A stretch of 64,000 bases of DNA from Acanthaster planci (GCF_001949145.1 NW_019091632.1:186001-250000); one strand, 5' to 3'. Shown: positions 52,111 through 63,400, numbered from the stretch's first letter. Translations and numbers: made by a program. Notes: generated by a model from the letters alone, not told the origin.

Positions 52111-52947
52111 TGAGCACGCAAGCCAAACCAAATTAACTCAACTTCTGATGCAGTAAATAGTTTCGGTTATTTTCTCTGGGCATTTCTGCTTGCTCCACTT
52201 TGATATAGTTTCCAGTGAATATTTTTCCGAATTTTCAGAGCTCTCTGAGAAATACTATGGCTCTTTTTCTGACTACCCAGGGGTGTTTGGGTATTTGGGT
52301 ATTTGAGAATGCTTGCAAAGTCAAAACAACAAACAGAACCAAAAGGCGGTTGGATGTTTGCCCCCCAAAAAATAAATTGGTAGAATGTTCAGCTTTTGAC
52401 CAACAACCAAACACAGTGCATTTGTTGCAGCCATCAAAATGCAGTGCAGATAATGTGTACATCTGGTATATCAAATATCCCTATGGAGTCGCCACCCAGA
52501 GTAGAACCCATTTCTGAAAGAGGGTGCACATTTGACTTTTGTTATGAGAGGTTAGCATTTTTCATGGGGGGGGGTGGCTCAATCTGCTCCTGTATACTGT
52601 TTGGTAATTTGTCTAATGGAGGCATCCGGTCAAAAAGGTACAGTAGTTCTAGTGCGCTTCATGGGCACTTGGGCAGTGCAGCATTTCTTTGAGGTGTCTT
52701 TAGAATGTTCCCATGGATAGTAGTGCCGTCAAATTCAAACAGTATATAGACAATCTGTAACCAGACCAAATATTGATTGATATGCAATGATTCTTTTTCT
52801 AAACTCTATTAAATTCAATGCAATGAAATGATCTTTTATCTATTGATACTGATGTATTTGAATTCAAAGAACAAGTTTGCGTGCCAACTTTTGTCCCATT
52901 GAAGTCCAAAGAGTTAGTAGTTAGTCTCTTGATACCAATATGCTTAA

Positions 52948-53527
52948 AGGGACCACGTTATCAAAATATTTTCTTAAAATCCTTGAAATTGTACCTTTTT
53001 TGTCAATTAACCTTGTTTTTGTTTTGCCACTTTTTTCAGTGTTTTGGGGCCACTTTGGTTTTATGCTAAAATGGATTTCCATATTCATGAGCAGAACTAT
53101 GATGTAATCTAAGGCACTTAACCTCAATGCTGTATTGAATTTTGCACAAAAGATTGCTAGATTTTTTATACTTTACTATTCACGATTTCCATTTACTTCA
53201 CTATTCAAGATTTCCATTTACGTAGACAATTTATTGTTGTATAAGTATATGACGATAAATAATCAAGCAACTTTTTCCTCAAAAATATTTCAAAAAGCAA
53301 TTTGGGGTTCAAAATTTAAAAACGAAAACATGGACACTGAATAGTGTCTTCCTGGATTGACATCACAGTGCCCTCACATGTTTGGAAAAGCTTAGTCATT
53401 TTTGATTGTTTAAACAAGTGCTCTTTGCAGTTTAAATCCAAAAGGATTTCAAACAGATTTCCTACATTGGAGAAGAGTTTAACCATGCACGAAAGGTGAG
53501 TCTGAAAAAAATCATCGTCTTGTTCCT
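52948..53527. mobile_element. Possible TTAA-flanked MITE (580 bp)
   Basis: The left boundary TATGC-TTAA-AGGGACCACG and the right boundary, reverse-complemented TATGC-TTAA-AGGAACAAGACG, share about 16 bp on both sides of TTAA. Interior ends match poorly and there is no coding capacity. The shared TATGC outside TTAA may mean that the inverted repeat extends past it. Confidence 0.4.
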
Positions 53528-53879
53528 TTAAGCATACTAGTTGATATGGGTTGGCACCCATACTTGTCCTTATATGTAACCCGTCATCACTTGGTATTTT
53601 TAGATGTATAAATACTCTGTATAAAAGTGAGATGAACATAAGTGTTATGTTGAATGTAAACACTTAAACTTTTCGTATGAACAAATTGATGATCAAGGTT
53701 TTTGTAATGATTTTTCCATCTCAGCACAATCTTCCAATAAACAATTCCCCGATAATTCAGGACAAGATCCAGGCATGGACATTACGTTAGAATAATGTAA
53801 TATAAGTGTATGATTGAGAATCAAGATGTTTCTTATTTCCTCCCCGGATCCGGAACGGTGCATGCTTATAATATGTTGT

Positions 53880-53912
53880 AATAAAACTGTGGAGAGTGCA
53901 AATGATAATAAA
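53880..53912 (+). promoter_or_regulatory. Paired AATAAA poly(A) signals
   Basis: AATAAA occurs at 53880-53885 and 53907-53912, followed by CATA near 53930 and a T-rich stretch CCTTGTCTTTTCACTTGG. The arrangement fits a cleavage site near 53930. It precedes the CpG-rich block and marks a reasonable end for the ENTREP-family transcript, though earlier signals could be used. Confidence 0.4.
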
Positions 53913-54206
53913 AGAAAAGTGAAGTGACATAAGTTCATAGAATCCTTGTCTTTTCACTTGGAGTTGATATGAAGTAACTTATTAAGCTCATTTGTAGCTG
54001 GCTGTAGACGAAAATTGTTCCTATGAGGGTTGAACAGTGTAAGTTTTAGTTGCTAGTTCCAGAAGAGAGCGTTAAGAAAAGCTAGTGAACTGTTGTTGAA
54101 TAGATGTACATTCCGTTTGGGGATCGACCTGATTAACCTCTTTCCCCTCAAGGTTTATTGACAGACGACCAGCAGTTGGTGCTTGAAGTCCATCCCAATA
54201 ATTTAG

Positions 54207-54378
54207 GCGATTCACAATAGTGTACTTCCACGAGTTTGCCGCGAGTTTGAAATGCGTTGGCCAATCACAACGCAAGAAACTTCCACCCTTTTCAAACGCG
54301 CATTGGGTCGACAAATTTCGCGCATTGTGACTGGCCAACGCGTCACAAACTCTTGGAGGCACACTAATTGTGAATCGC
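54207..54378. mobile_element. 172-bp MITE with GCGATTCACAAT terminal repeats
   Basis: The left end GCGATTCACAATAGTGTACT and the right end, reverse-complemented GCGATTCACAATTAGTGTGC, match over about 55 bp with small gaps. The match includes GAGTTTG and GCGTTGGCCA. The element is CpG-rich compared with the DNA to its left and looks young. A target duplication is not clear. Confidence 0.75.
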
Positions 54379-55660
54379 ACTTACTTGCCGAGTTTCGATG
54401 ATCCACAGGTATATCGCTCCGAGCGGGACAAAAGAGGCGTGCTTTTTAATAAAATTAACAGCCTGTTGGTCCAAACTCACCACTCAGGCGCGGAAGTTTA
54501 TGCACGTTTGACGTGGAGCACGCTGAGTACTCGCTACGAATTTATTTTGGAATACATGTATATGGTCTTCGCGTGCACACCCAAAGTGTGCAAAAACCTG
54601 GTTGGAAAACTTCGTACAAGCCTGTCTTTTTTCGCCGTCTGGGGCGCACTTCACCTCATCGCTTTAGGACCTTTTGACGAGACAACCAACGTGAACGATC
54701 CCGCGCCAAGGTAGAAATATTAAGATCAGCGTAAAACGCGACGTGCATGCGTTACGCAGCGGAAAGGCGTCTTTCCCTATTTACGTGTTGGGCTGTGTTG
54801 CGTGTACGATGCGCCCATGCGTTTCAATTCCCCGACACCAAAATCGACACCATTAACATAACATACGTGTGCGTTGAGTTCGGCCGTCAAAATTGCTCCG
54901 GGAGCGAATTTGACGGACAGGCCTACGCAACGCTTGGCGCAAGTGTTGACGCGCATATGGAAAGGTGCCTTAGAATTAACAAAATCAAACCGATACGTCT
55001 AAAGTTATTCAAATGTTTTATACTTGAATTAACTTAACCTTGGAAAAAGGTAAACTATCCGCCCCGAGCTGAAGTGCACCCCCAATTGGCGAAAAGAAAG
55101 ACAGGTGGTTACAAGCAGGTTCTTGCATGCGTTCTGCATGTACGCATGTCCGCAAAGACCATACATGCCGGAGTAAATTAGTTACGCGTACTCAGCGTGC
55201 TCCGCGTCAAACGCGCATGTACTTACGTGGTGAATACCAAAAAACCACACCCTTTTTGGTTCCGCTCGGGGTTGCCCTCACCCGACTGACCCAAAAGTCT
55301 TGGAATCTCTGGTTGGGTTTTGTTTTGTTTTGTTTAAGTTAAGGTTTGGCTTTTATTCTGCATTTCCTCAAGAAATGTCAGTTTAACGCATACGTGTAAC
55401 GGATGACGCGTGGTTGTCGAAACCTAGACCTGACTTGGGGCATAACCGCTCACGATCTCCATTATAAGCCGGGGTAGTGGTGACTGACACCAGGACAGGC
55501 ACGAGGATCACGTGATGGCTAAACGAACGCTCTCGTCTAAGTTTAACTTACACGTGTAAGCTAATCGAACACACCCATATAGACTGGATAAGACATCGTG
55601 TCCAAAATGCGTCCGGCGTATGCGTATTTTCAGGAGGGTAAATAACGAGTGTTGCGAATT
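54379..55660. other. CpG-rich block, possible promoter region or young repeat
   Basis: CpG frequency rises sharply here. The line at 54901-54960, for example, holds seven CpG in 60 bases, against zero or one per line across most of the window. Short open frames (54747-55037, 96 codons with an ATG; 54370-54714) resemble nothing known. A local inverted repeat lies around GCCGTCAAA (54882) and TTTGACGG (54909). The block ends next to a plausible exon, so it could be a 5' gene end. A recently inserted foldback-type repeat would look similar. Confidence 0.4.
55507..55560. promoter_or_regulatory. Two E-box palindromes, ATCACGTGAT and CTTACACGTGTAAG
   Basis: ATCACGTGAT (55507-55516) is a perfect 10-bp palindrome containing the TCACGTGA form bound by MITF/TFE-type bHLH-zip factors. 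CTTACACGTGTAAG (55547-55560) is a perfect 14-bp palindrome with a CACGTG core. They lie 30 bp apart, about 140-190 bp upstream of the candidate exon at 55694. A promoter role is inference. Confidence 0.35.
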
Positions 55661-55693
55661 TTGTTGTGTGTACTTTTAAATGGAGTTTTTCAG

Positions 55694-55853
55694 AAACCGG
55701 TTGAGGTTTCTGTGCTTCAATCGTCAGATTTCAAAGAAAAACTGAATTCTGCACTTGGAGTGGATAAATTTGGAAAGAATAATGGTCGACGTGTACGCAG
55801 CAGTGAATTACCGGAAATCAACGTCAAGTGTGGAAGAAGGAACAGAAGGAAAT
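55694..55853 (+). CDS. Candidate exon of an unrecognised gene
   Basis: I do not recognise this peptide. A TTTTTCAG acceptor (55693) opens a frame of 53 codons plus one base, closed by an AAT|GTGAGT donor at 55853/55854. The peptide starts KPVEVSVLQSSDFKEKLNSA and ends in a basic run (VKCGRRNRRK). Its mixed, hydrophilic composition looks more like real coding sequence than other short frames nearby. The polypyrimidine tract is weak. The frame also runs upstream through the acceptor to an in-frame TTG at 55649. It follows the CpG-rich block, which fits an early exon of a downstream gene, but no second exon was found. Confidence 0.3.
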
Positions 55854-56839
55854 GTGAGTCGCACTTTTTTAGTTTCAAAAAGTTTCTTAAGTTGTACTTT
55901 ATAATGCTTGATACAAAGCCCGATAAGCTAGATAGACTGTCTTAAATTTCTTACTAAGCCCATATAGGCTTAAAGTTCATGAGACTTCACTATCTCGAAG
56001 TTGGAACCGTCAAAAGTGGTTTCAAAACTGAATGACTAATTTCTCGTTTATTTTCCCCAAATTTCACTGGAAAAATCTCCACGACAGCCATAATTTGTGT
56101 TTGTCGGATCTAAAGACGCGCTGAACCCAAACTGAACCCGTCCATGTGACAGACGATGTGGTGTGGGCGACAGAATTCTTCTTTGGGGCAGAGATGAAAC
56201 CAAAGTGAGAAGCGGAGTGCTGACTTTCTGTTGAATGAAGTTACAAACAAGGGAAATCAAAATCAATGCAATGAAAGAAACATTGTCTACACAACAAAAT
56301 TATTCGTTCTCAGTTAAAAACTGACTTTTTATACCGGAAAGTAGTTGTTAAATGTAAATCTTGAAGTCATGTTGTGAACTCAACTTTTTAAGCTGATATA
56401 TAAGCGTCTGTTTTAAAAATGTTAGGCCTAGTTTGGTCGCTCATTTAAAGCTGGGCTCATTTTGTGCTCACAGAGAAGATTCTCATACTTTGGTATGCTG
56501 CATGTCGGTTTTCAGTAAAAAAAATTACTCAGTATATGAATGAATTTTATTTAGTACCGGTACAATTTTTCCTGAGAGTGTGTAAAATTAAAATCATTTC
56601 ATTGATGATTTGTTTCAGTGTTGGCTCATCGAAACCAGACGGAAAAAACACATAGACAGTTTGGACATCATATTCACTGACAAAACATCTTGCATTTCCT
56701 GGTGGAATTCTCAAAGTTTTACACAATGAACAAATCACGATTGAACCGATGCAAAGTGAAATATTGCTAAAGCGAGACCGTAAACAATTGGTGTAAAAAA
56801 TGAATTAAAAACAAACAGTAGACTTGATGACATAAATTA

Positions 56840-56914
56840 TCTCGCCAAGTCGACTTGCTTGTATTAGGAAGTCGACTTAATTACATAAATTTTGCCAAGT
56901 CGATATAGGGAACT
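56840..56914. repeat. AAGTCGACTT repeat running into the assembly gap
   Basis: CCAAGTCGACTTG, AAGTCGACTTAATT, CATAAATT and GCCAAGTCGATA recur in a unit of about 50-55 bp that stops at the Ns. The repeated CATAAATT...GCCAAGTCGA order suggests a tandem satellite that probably broke the assembly. Confidence 0.6.
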
Positions 56915-57594
56915 NNNNNNNNNNNNNNNNNNNNNNNNNNNNNNNNNNNNNNNNNNNNNNNNNNNNNNNNNNNNNNNNNNNNNNNNNNNNNNNNNNNNNN
57001 NNNNNNNNNNNNNNNNNNNNNNNNNNNNNNNNNNNNNNNNNNNNNNNNNNNNNNNNNNNNNNNNNNNNNNNNNNNNNNNNNNNNNNNNNNNNNNNNNNNN
57101 NNNNNNNNNNNNNNNNNNNNNNNNNNNNNNNNNNNNNNNNNNNNNNNNNNNNNNNNNNNNNNNNNNNNNNNNNNNNNNNNNNNNNNNNNNNNNNNNNNNN
57201 NNNNNNNNNNNNNNNNNNNNNNNNNNNNNNNNNNNNNNNNNNNNNNNNNNNNNNNNNNNNNNNNNNNNNNNNNNNNNNNNNNNNNNNNNNNNNNNNNNNN
57301 NNNNNNNNNNNNNNNNNNNNNNNNNNNNNNNNNNNNNNNNNNNNNNNNNNNNNNNNNNNNNNNNNNNNNNNNNNNNNNNNNNNNNNNNNNNNNNNNNNNN
57401 NNNNNNNNNNNNNNNNNNNNNNNNNNNNNNNNNNNNNNNNNNNNNNNNNNNNNNNNNNNNNNNNNNNNNNNNNNNNNNNNNNNNNNNNNNNNNNNNNNNN
57501 NNNNNNNNNNNNNNNNNNNNNNNNNNNNNNNNNNNNNNNNNNNNNNNNNNNNNNNNNNNNNNNNNNNNNNNNNNNNNNNNNNNNNNNNNNNNNN
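56915..57594. other. Assembly gap (680 N)
   Basis: The sequence is N from 56915 to 57594. The left edge is a tandem repeat. The right edge is ordinary low-complexity DNA. Long open frames drawn across it have no meaning. Confidence 1.
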
Positions 57595-57980
57595 GGCACT
57601 CACAGAGCGCCGTAATATTTAATGCGAGTGGTCGTTCTTTCCATGCATTCTTCAATAAAACAAAACGGTACACTGTGGTGTGCACAATGTGTAGATTGAA
57701 ACTCCCCCCCCCTCGGTCCCATACTTCACCATGCAAAGGTTGTTACCCGTTTATAATCAACAGAGGGCGCCAAACATCACGATTGGTGTTCTGGCAAGGG
57801 TGCAGCACACCAATTCTGGTGATAATTTCTGCCGAGGTTATTAGTATGAAAGTACCCCGTTTTTTAAAGAAAAAGTCTACTGTTTGACCGTAAAATTGCA
57901 GATTTTAATAACACAGGCCAGGATCAACTTCTTGATTTTGGGAGCTTCCATCTAGGGCGCAGTTGATGGAATAAAGGTTT

Positions 57981-58160
57981 AAAATGGTCGCATTAAAGTG
58001 ACCGAGAAAGTAGAGGGATGCTAGTTGAAAAAATGGCTGCTTGCAGACTTCAGAACTATCACTTTTGGGGGGTGGGTTTGTTTTGTGTGAATAATTAAAA
58101 CGTAAAGGGCTACCTCAACCAACGTGAAAAGAAACTGAAAGATTAAGAACAGGAAAAACA
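57981..58160 (+). repeat. Interspersed repeat sharing a core with the foldback element
   Basis: The order AAAATGGTC, GAGAAAGT, AAATGGCTGC, ATCACTTTTGGGGGG, GAATAA and AAACTGAAAGATTA matches 59844-60022 in the same order and orientation, with moderate divergence. This copy lacks the CCCTCAACAA arrays that flank the other one. Confidence 0.65.
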
Positions 58161-58542
58161 GCAAAAGTTGTGTGGTGTCGACTGCGCATTCAAGCGCACG
58201 CCCACGAACTCCAGAAATTCATAACGAATCGTAGTTACATACAGGCTTCCCTATAGGACTCCTCTGGGTTCCCGGCTCATCAATCATCCGCCCTGGCCTG
58301 CTCATACAATTAACCCAAAAAGGCTCGAGCCCGTGTGCTCTCGCCTATCGTATAAGATTATGAAAGGACTGTGGACTGGAATTCCATCCGAAAAGAACAC
58401 ATGTGGATAACTGGAAGTGAAAAGTACACGGTAGCCTACTTATCACACATAGGAGTCAGCCAAAAAAATGCATAATTTATTTTTACAACCAGTTTCTTGT
58501 ATGTACTATTTGCCCCAAAGTTCACGCAACTCTCTTCTGTCA

Positions 58543-58564
58543 AAAAAAAAAGAAAGAAAGAAAA
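58543..58564. repeat. A-rich GAAA microsatellite
   Basis: A run of A followed by about four AAAG units. Confidence 0.7.
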
Positions 58565-58681
58565 GAGCCTCCGACAAATGGTATGTCATTCACATTTTGA
58601 TCCATGAAGATATTCAGAAAGTCTCGGCCAAAATGGCTAAGATGTCATTATAAGCATGCCTTCCCCGGGTCCGACACTCTT

Positions 58682-58906
58682 CAGGGGCGCATCTAGGGGG
58701 CGTGGGGCGCACGCGCCCCCTTTTTTACCAAATAAATTAATAAAAGCAGAAGAAAAAGTGGGAGGGGGAAGACAAAAGAGGGAGGGACCTAATCCCATAA
58801 AAGTGATAAAGGCGTAAAAACGGTACCCAACCTCCCTAATTTTGCAGCCACGACCCTCAATTTTTTAGTTCACGCCTCCCCCCAGAAAACCCGGGATCCA
58901 CCCCTG
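58682..58906. mobile_element. hAT-like MITE with CAGGGG ends (225 bp)
   Basis: The left end CAGGGGCGCATCTAGGGGG and the right end, reverse-complemented CAGGGGTGGATCCCGGG, share a roughly 15-bp terminal inverted repeat starting CAGGGG, a form common in hAT-type non-autonomous elements. The interior is A-rich with no coding frame. An 8-bp target duplication is not evident in the flanks, so the superfamily call is tentative. Confidence 0.55.
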
Positions 58907-59146
58907 CTCGTCGCCAGCTCCCTGGAGCACAGACCGTGCAATGAGAGACAACCATAGAGCTGTGTACACTTTTTAAATATAGCGCTATGGAGACAACATT
59001 GTCCGTAAGCCGGATGCGCAGGGCCCATGTACGTAGTGAGACTTGGCTGAGATTGTAGAACAGGTACATGTTATTGGGGGGGGGGGCTATTTCCTTAGGG
59101 GCAAAATATTGGCCGTTTCTTCACATGACCTTTGTGGCCTTTCTGA

Positions 59147-59199
59147 GGGGCTAGATTTGGGGGCTTTTCAAATGCTTCCTTGAGAAAAACGAATGAAAC
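59147..59199 (+). repeat. Dispersed repeat fragment, copy 2
   Basis: This G-rich segment followed by CTTTTCAAATGCTTCCTTGA resembles 10173-10225 in order and orientation, with several differences. Confidence 0.3.
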
Positions 59200-59526
59200 C
59201 GATGCTAAAAAAAAAAACTCGAACAAACAACTGCTAAAAAGCCTATCCCAGATATTCAACTGTGCATCCGTCTGCAGAACCTAGTTCCTCCCAAGCTTTG
59301 CTATCGATCGTACTTAGAATTATATCCTGCATCAAGATCGATCACCACGCGGACAAAGCTTGAAACGAGGTTTTTTTAAAAAAAATTATCTACCATGTTT
59401 CGTCGAAAACTTTGCTTACCAGCAACTACCTGATAAAAAAATACGTGCATGTTACGTATTCAGTGTCATAATCTACGGTGGTTTTAAAGAGACATGGTAG
59501 GAAAAAAATATTGTCAGCAAACGTAC

Positions 59527-59650
59527 TTTGTTGAGGGAACAACATAATTTGGTTGAGGGAACAACAAATGTTTTTGAGGGAACAATAAAGTTTGTTAAGG
59601 GAACAACAAAATTTTGTTGAGGAAACAACAAAATTTTGTTGAGGGAACAA
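59527..59650 (+). repeat. Tandem array of TTTGTTGAGGGAACAAC units (left arm)
   Basis: About six units of 20-23 bp, with the core TTGTTGAGGGAACAA, itself a 15-bp imperfect palindrome (TTGTT/AACAA arms). Spacers vary by a few bases. Confidence 0.9.
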
Positions 59651-60191
59651 TTCAGTCAATGCAGTCTAGTGCAGTCTACTAATTCAAGTAAGAATTTCTG
59701 GTCAGCTCATTAGCAGTTTCTTTTGAAAAAGGAGATTGTTTCCTCCCCCCCCGCAAAAAAATTGTGAGATTGTGTAAATGTTTGCCAGGAACAACTCCAT
59801 GCTCTCTTTTATGTGAGAGCAGAATGGATTAAAAATACGGTTGAAAAATGGTCCTAAGTGCCCAAGAAAGTTGAGAGTTGCCCCTTGAAAGATGGCTGCA
59901 AACACTACTTCGGAAAAATCACTTTTTGGGGGGGGGGTGATGTTGTTTGGTGGGAATAACTAAAAATGTAATCGGTCAACCCACAGAAAATTGGAAACAA
60001 ACTGAAAGATTAGGGACTAGACAATAATTTGCTTTGTGTTTCAGAAACCTCAGGGATGTTAGTATGCATGTTATTGGGCTCAGAACAATGCCAATTTTAC
60101 ACTGTTTTCAATGGGGCTTGAATTTCATGGACTAAACCCTGGTCTCTTTGTGTTGTCTGCAATAGTGTCATTTCAGTGTCTATTTTCATAG

Positions 60192-60366
60192 AACAAAATT
60201 TGTTGTTCCCTCAACAAACTTTGTTGTTCCCTCAACAAGAATGGTTGTTCCCTCAACAAAATCTGTTGTTCCGTCAACAAAATTTGTTGTTCCCTCAACA
60301 AATACTTGTTGTTCCCTCAACAAATATGGTTGTTCCCTCAACAAACTTTGTTGTTGCGTGAACAAA
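60192..60366 (-). repeat. Tandem array of the same unit, inverted (right arm)
   Basis: About eight units of 20-22 bp read TGTTGTTCCCTCAACAAA on the plus strand, the reverse complement of the left array. Because the unit is often 21 bp, the frame stays open and gives a spurious LFPQQ-repeat peptide. Confidence 0.9.
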
Positions 60367-60430
60367 GTACATGTACGTTTGGCGACAATATTTTTTCCGA
60401 CCATGTCCCTTTAAAAACCACTGCGCCGTA

Positions 60431-63400
60431 ACAATCCCTGCGGAAACATTTTCAAGGAATTTTTCTCTCTTGGAATCACAGGTAAAAACTGAATGGTATA
60501 TCCTGGCCACCGTACTATCGCTGGTAGCTTGATTTTTCCAATGAGTTTACTACCTCCGGTGTGGTTACCACATTTTGTACATGAAGCCTCATGTGTGTAT
60601 GTGTACGTATGCACGTGTTGGTGAATCGCCGGCCGTACCGGCATTTTCATTCAACCTTTTGACGCAGACGGGGCCCTCTAGGACCTTGTGCGATAGTGCA
60701 AGCATGGAGGTGGAAATAGATGGTGCATGTAAATAGAATGTAGTGAGTCACTGTTAAGTGTTTGAGGTGACCTCTTTGTTGTTTAGCAGTAACATAATGA
60801 GCTCATCGTCGACTTGAAAGCGAAATGATTTGCAGATTGCTTGTTTTGAGTGAACGCGGGAATCGATCAATTTTTTTTTACATGTTGTTGAAGGGATAAT
60901 TCAGGAGAATTCAGGTAAGACTTGTACTGCTAACTTTGTCATGCTTGTTTGTGTAACGTGTACGGAAACATGCTATGTCATGAGAGGGTAGGGCCTAGCT
61001 ATTTAAATGTGTGTGGTAGCCTACGTCAGAAGTTCATCATTAAGTCGTCACTAATTTTCCCATGCAGTGGTCTTAGCCATAAGAAAGTGATAACATGTTC
61101 TAGTAAAAAGTCAAATTTAGCAGTGAAATCAATATTTTTAGCCTACTTCAGAAACTCTTGGGATTTTTTTGACCCGTTTACATCTCATCGTGGTCTCATA
61201 ATACTACTAGTGCACAGGGTGTCTAGTGATGTCTGGATGTGGATCTCTTTCCAGTCAAACCATGGAGCATGACAGTCTAGTCCCAAGGTCCCTTATTTCT
61301 CCACATACTGTGAAAACCAATCAGATTTAAGGGACCTGGCGACTGCGCCATGGATGTTACACTGTACCGGTACCTCCTACCATTAGTTAACTTTTGTTTC
61401 ATTGTGTTCATGCTTTCTTTATGTACATGTACCTGTAACGCTGTAACCTGCTCAAAGGAACTGGTTACAGTGGTAGCAACTGACTCATGAACGATTATCA
61501 AACATGCCTCGGCCGTAGGCCTCCATGGTTTTGTATGTAGTAGGCTGGTACAAAAGTTTCAGAGTACCAGTCCCCAAAGTTTCAAAGCTATGCAATTGGC
61601 AGCAACAGCAATTACAGCATATGTCGGGTGTGATTGGGCAATGCTGGGATCGCTCAGTCTTTGCAAGATCTGTAGATGTTTTTGCGGGATATGCCAGTAA
61701 TTTTGTCATCAGCCAAATACGTTTTCTTTCCAATTCGCAGCTTTGGTAGATTAATTTTAAAAAGCGAAGTAAAATCAGAGATTTCATACTGGAATGACCA
61801 ATCATGCAGAGGGATCCTGCGATCATGCAGATCAGCCAATTGCCCCCAGTGTTCTCTATGAGGGGATGAGGGGTTTTAGCAGGGCTGGCCACCCTGCCAA
61901 AAGTTTAGACTGCCCCGCTAAAGTTTTGCCGCTCCGCTAAAATTCTCACCACCCTGCTTTTTTGTGTTGGATTTTCTCTATTCTCCACCATCTTCACAGT
62001 TTATCTAAATGCAAAGAAGTTTACCACACTTTTTGGAATGAACATGACGAGTTTGCCATCATTTTACAGAAGAGCACTTCACACCATTTGTGATCAAAGC
62101 CAGACACTGTATAGTACATGTAAGCACGAAAAAAATTCTGGACTGGTTCCAATCTCCCGGTCATAGCATTGTCATTTTAATGTGTCAAGAACCGATACCC
62201 CAAATGCATTTTTTTTCTCGGAAAATACAGCCGGTTTCCTATATATATGAAGTTCCGGATTTCTCCTAGATCCAGATCACTTGAAATAAAACTTCTGTTC
62301 TTCTGCTTCTAGAACTGCTTCTTTTGTGTGCTACAGTCTCAAACAAGTTCAGTTAGAAAGGTGAAATGTGAGCTTCTTGTGCAAAATTTTGTTTTCAGAA
62401 AACGTCTAGAAAAGAAATTTTCTGCCAGCTAGATTTCTGTTTTGAACTTTGACATTTTTGAATGGTTTGTCAAAAATCACAAGAGCACAAAAAAAAAAAC
62501 GACCAAAAATACCGGGTGATGTCAGGTCATACTCTATGTGTGAATCCAAATACTTTTTTCTTACTTAGCAGTTCTATAAACTTGTGCATAGATGTACAAT
62601 GACTTTTTTACTAAATTGGCCCAAAACTGAATGCATATTTTTATCCTAGTTATGGATTACACCATAAGTTCACGCACGTCCATTGACGAACTCAACTACA
62701 CCGGCATAACAGAAATGTACATGTACCGGTATGTGACTTAATGGGATTATCAACTGTGCAGCGTGGGGAATAGTCGCTGATTGCCAGCAGTACAGCTGAA
62801 AAACTCAGTCGAAATTTACGCCAGTGTCACTTTTTAATTCTCTGAAATTGTTATTTATGAAGTAATTTTCTCGAAATCAAGAAATTCTCAATGAGAAAAT
62901 CAGCTTGCTATAATGGCTCTGGCTGATTTTTATACAAGAAAAAGTTGTTGCGATTCGAAACTGGTTTAATGGATTCAGAACTATATGTAGAAAAAGTGTC
63001 ACTTTTGACGATCTTAAGTCCAAATTAAAAGCTCAGGTTTTGAAAGTAATATTGCAGTTTTTCCAATACACAAAGTGGACTATTGACTATATTTCACTGG
63101 TATTATAAGATTTTGTCACTGGAAGCTGTCCATGGAGTTATTTTTGATGTCCGGAATTAGGGAAATGACTGTACATCATCCACTCATGCTGCGCCCACGT
63201 ACGTACATGTAACCCGTGAACCATCCTTTCGACGGCAAGTTCCGATGGGTAAACAAAAAAATCAACTTTTGATGACTTCCCAATAATAACCTTGCCTTCA
63301 TTTCAAATTGTTACCATGAACAAATTTGATTCAAGAAGTCAGAAGAAAGTGCCCAGGAAATACCTCAGATTGCACCACAGAGCATCTAGAATCCAAAATT

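Larger units (their letters stand above)
48806..53930 (+). other. ENTREP: Probable 3' UTR and downstream flank of the ENTREP-family gene
   Basis: After the stop codon about 5 kb of AT-rich, T-rich sequence follows with no convincing coding frame. The 163-codon frame at 51123-51614 lacks exon-like composition and matches nothing I recognise. Poly(A)-signal words occur at several points (ATTAAA at 49261 and 49502; AATAAA at 52105 and 52371; a pair at 53880 and 53907), so the transcript end is not fixed. Two TTAA-flanked inverted-repeat elements and one tandem duplication lie inside. Confidence 0.5.
59488..60410. mobile_element. Foldback-like element with array-bearing inverted arms (923 bp)
   Basis: The left arm AGAGACATGGTAGGAAAAAA and the right arm, reverse-complemented AGGGACATGGTCGGAAAAAA, continue through ATATTGTC and CAAACGTAC. 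Each is followed inward by a tandem array in opposite orientation (59527-59650 and 60192-60366). TTAA sits at 59484-59487 and 60411-60414, but similarity continues outward through GTGGTTTT, so the true ends may be near 59475 and 60430. The centre carries a sequence shared with 57981-58160. Long inverted arms made of internal repeats are typical of foldback elements. No transposase is encoded. Confidence 0.75.

Noticed and set aside
56864-57887. Long open frames across the gap
   Set aside because: They consist almost entirely of N and carry no information.
60176-60361. LFPQQ-repeat peptide
   Set aside because: The repeat comes from the 21-bp transposon array being a multiple of three. It is not a gene.
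61485-61892. 135-codon minus-strand open frame
   Set aside because: Its composition is unlike real protein, no splice signals or family resemblance were seen, and plus-strand frames overlap it.
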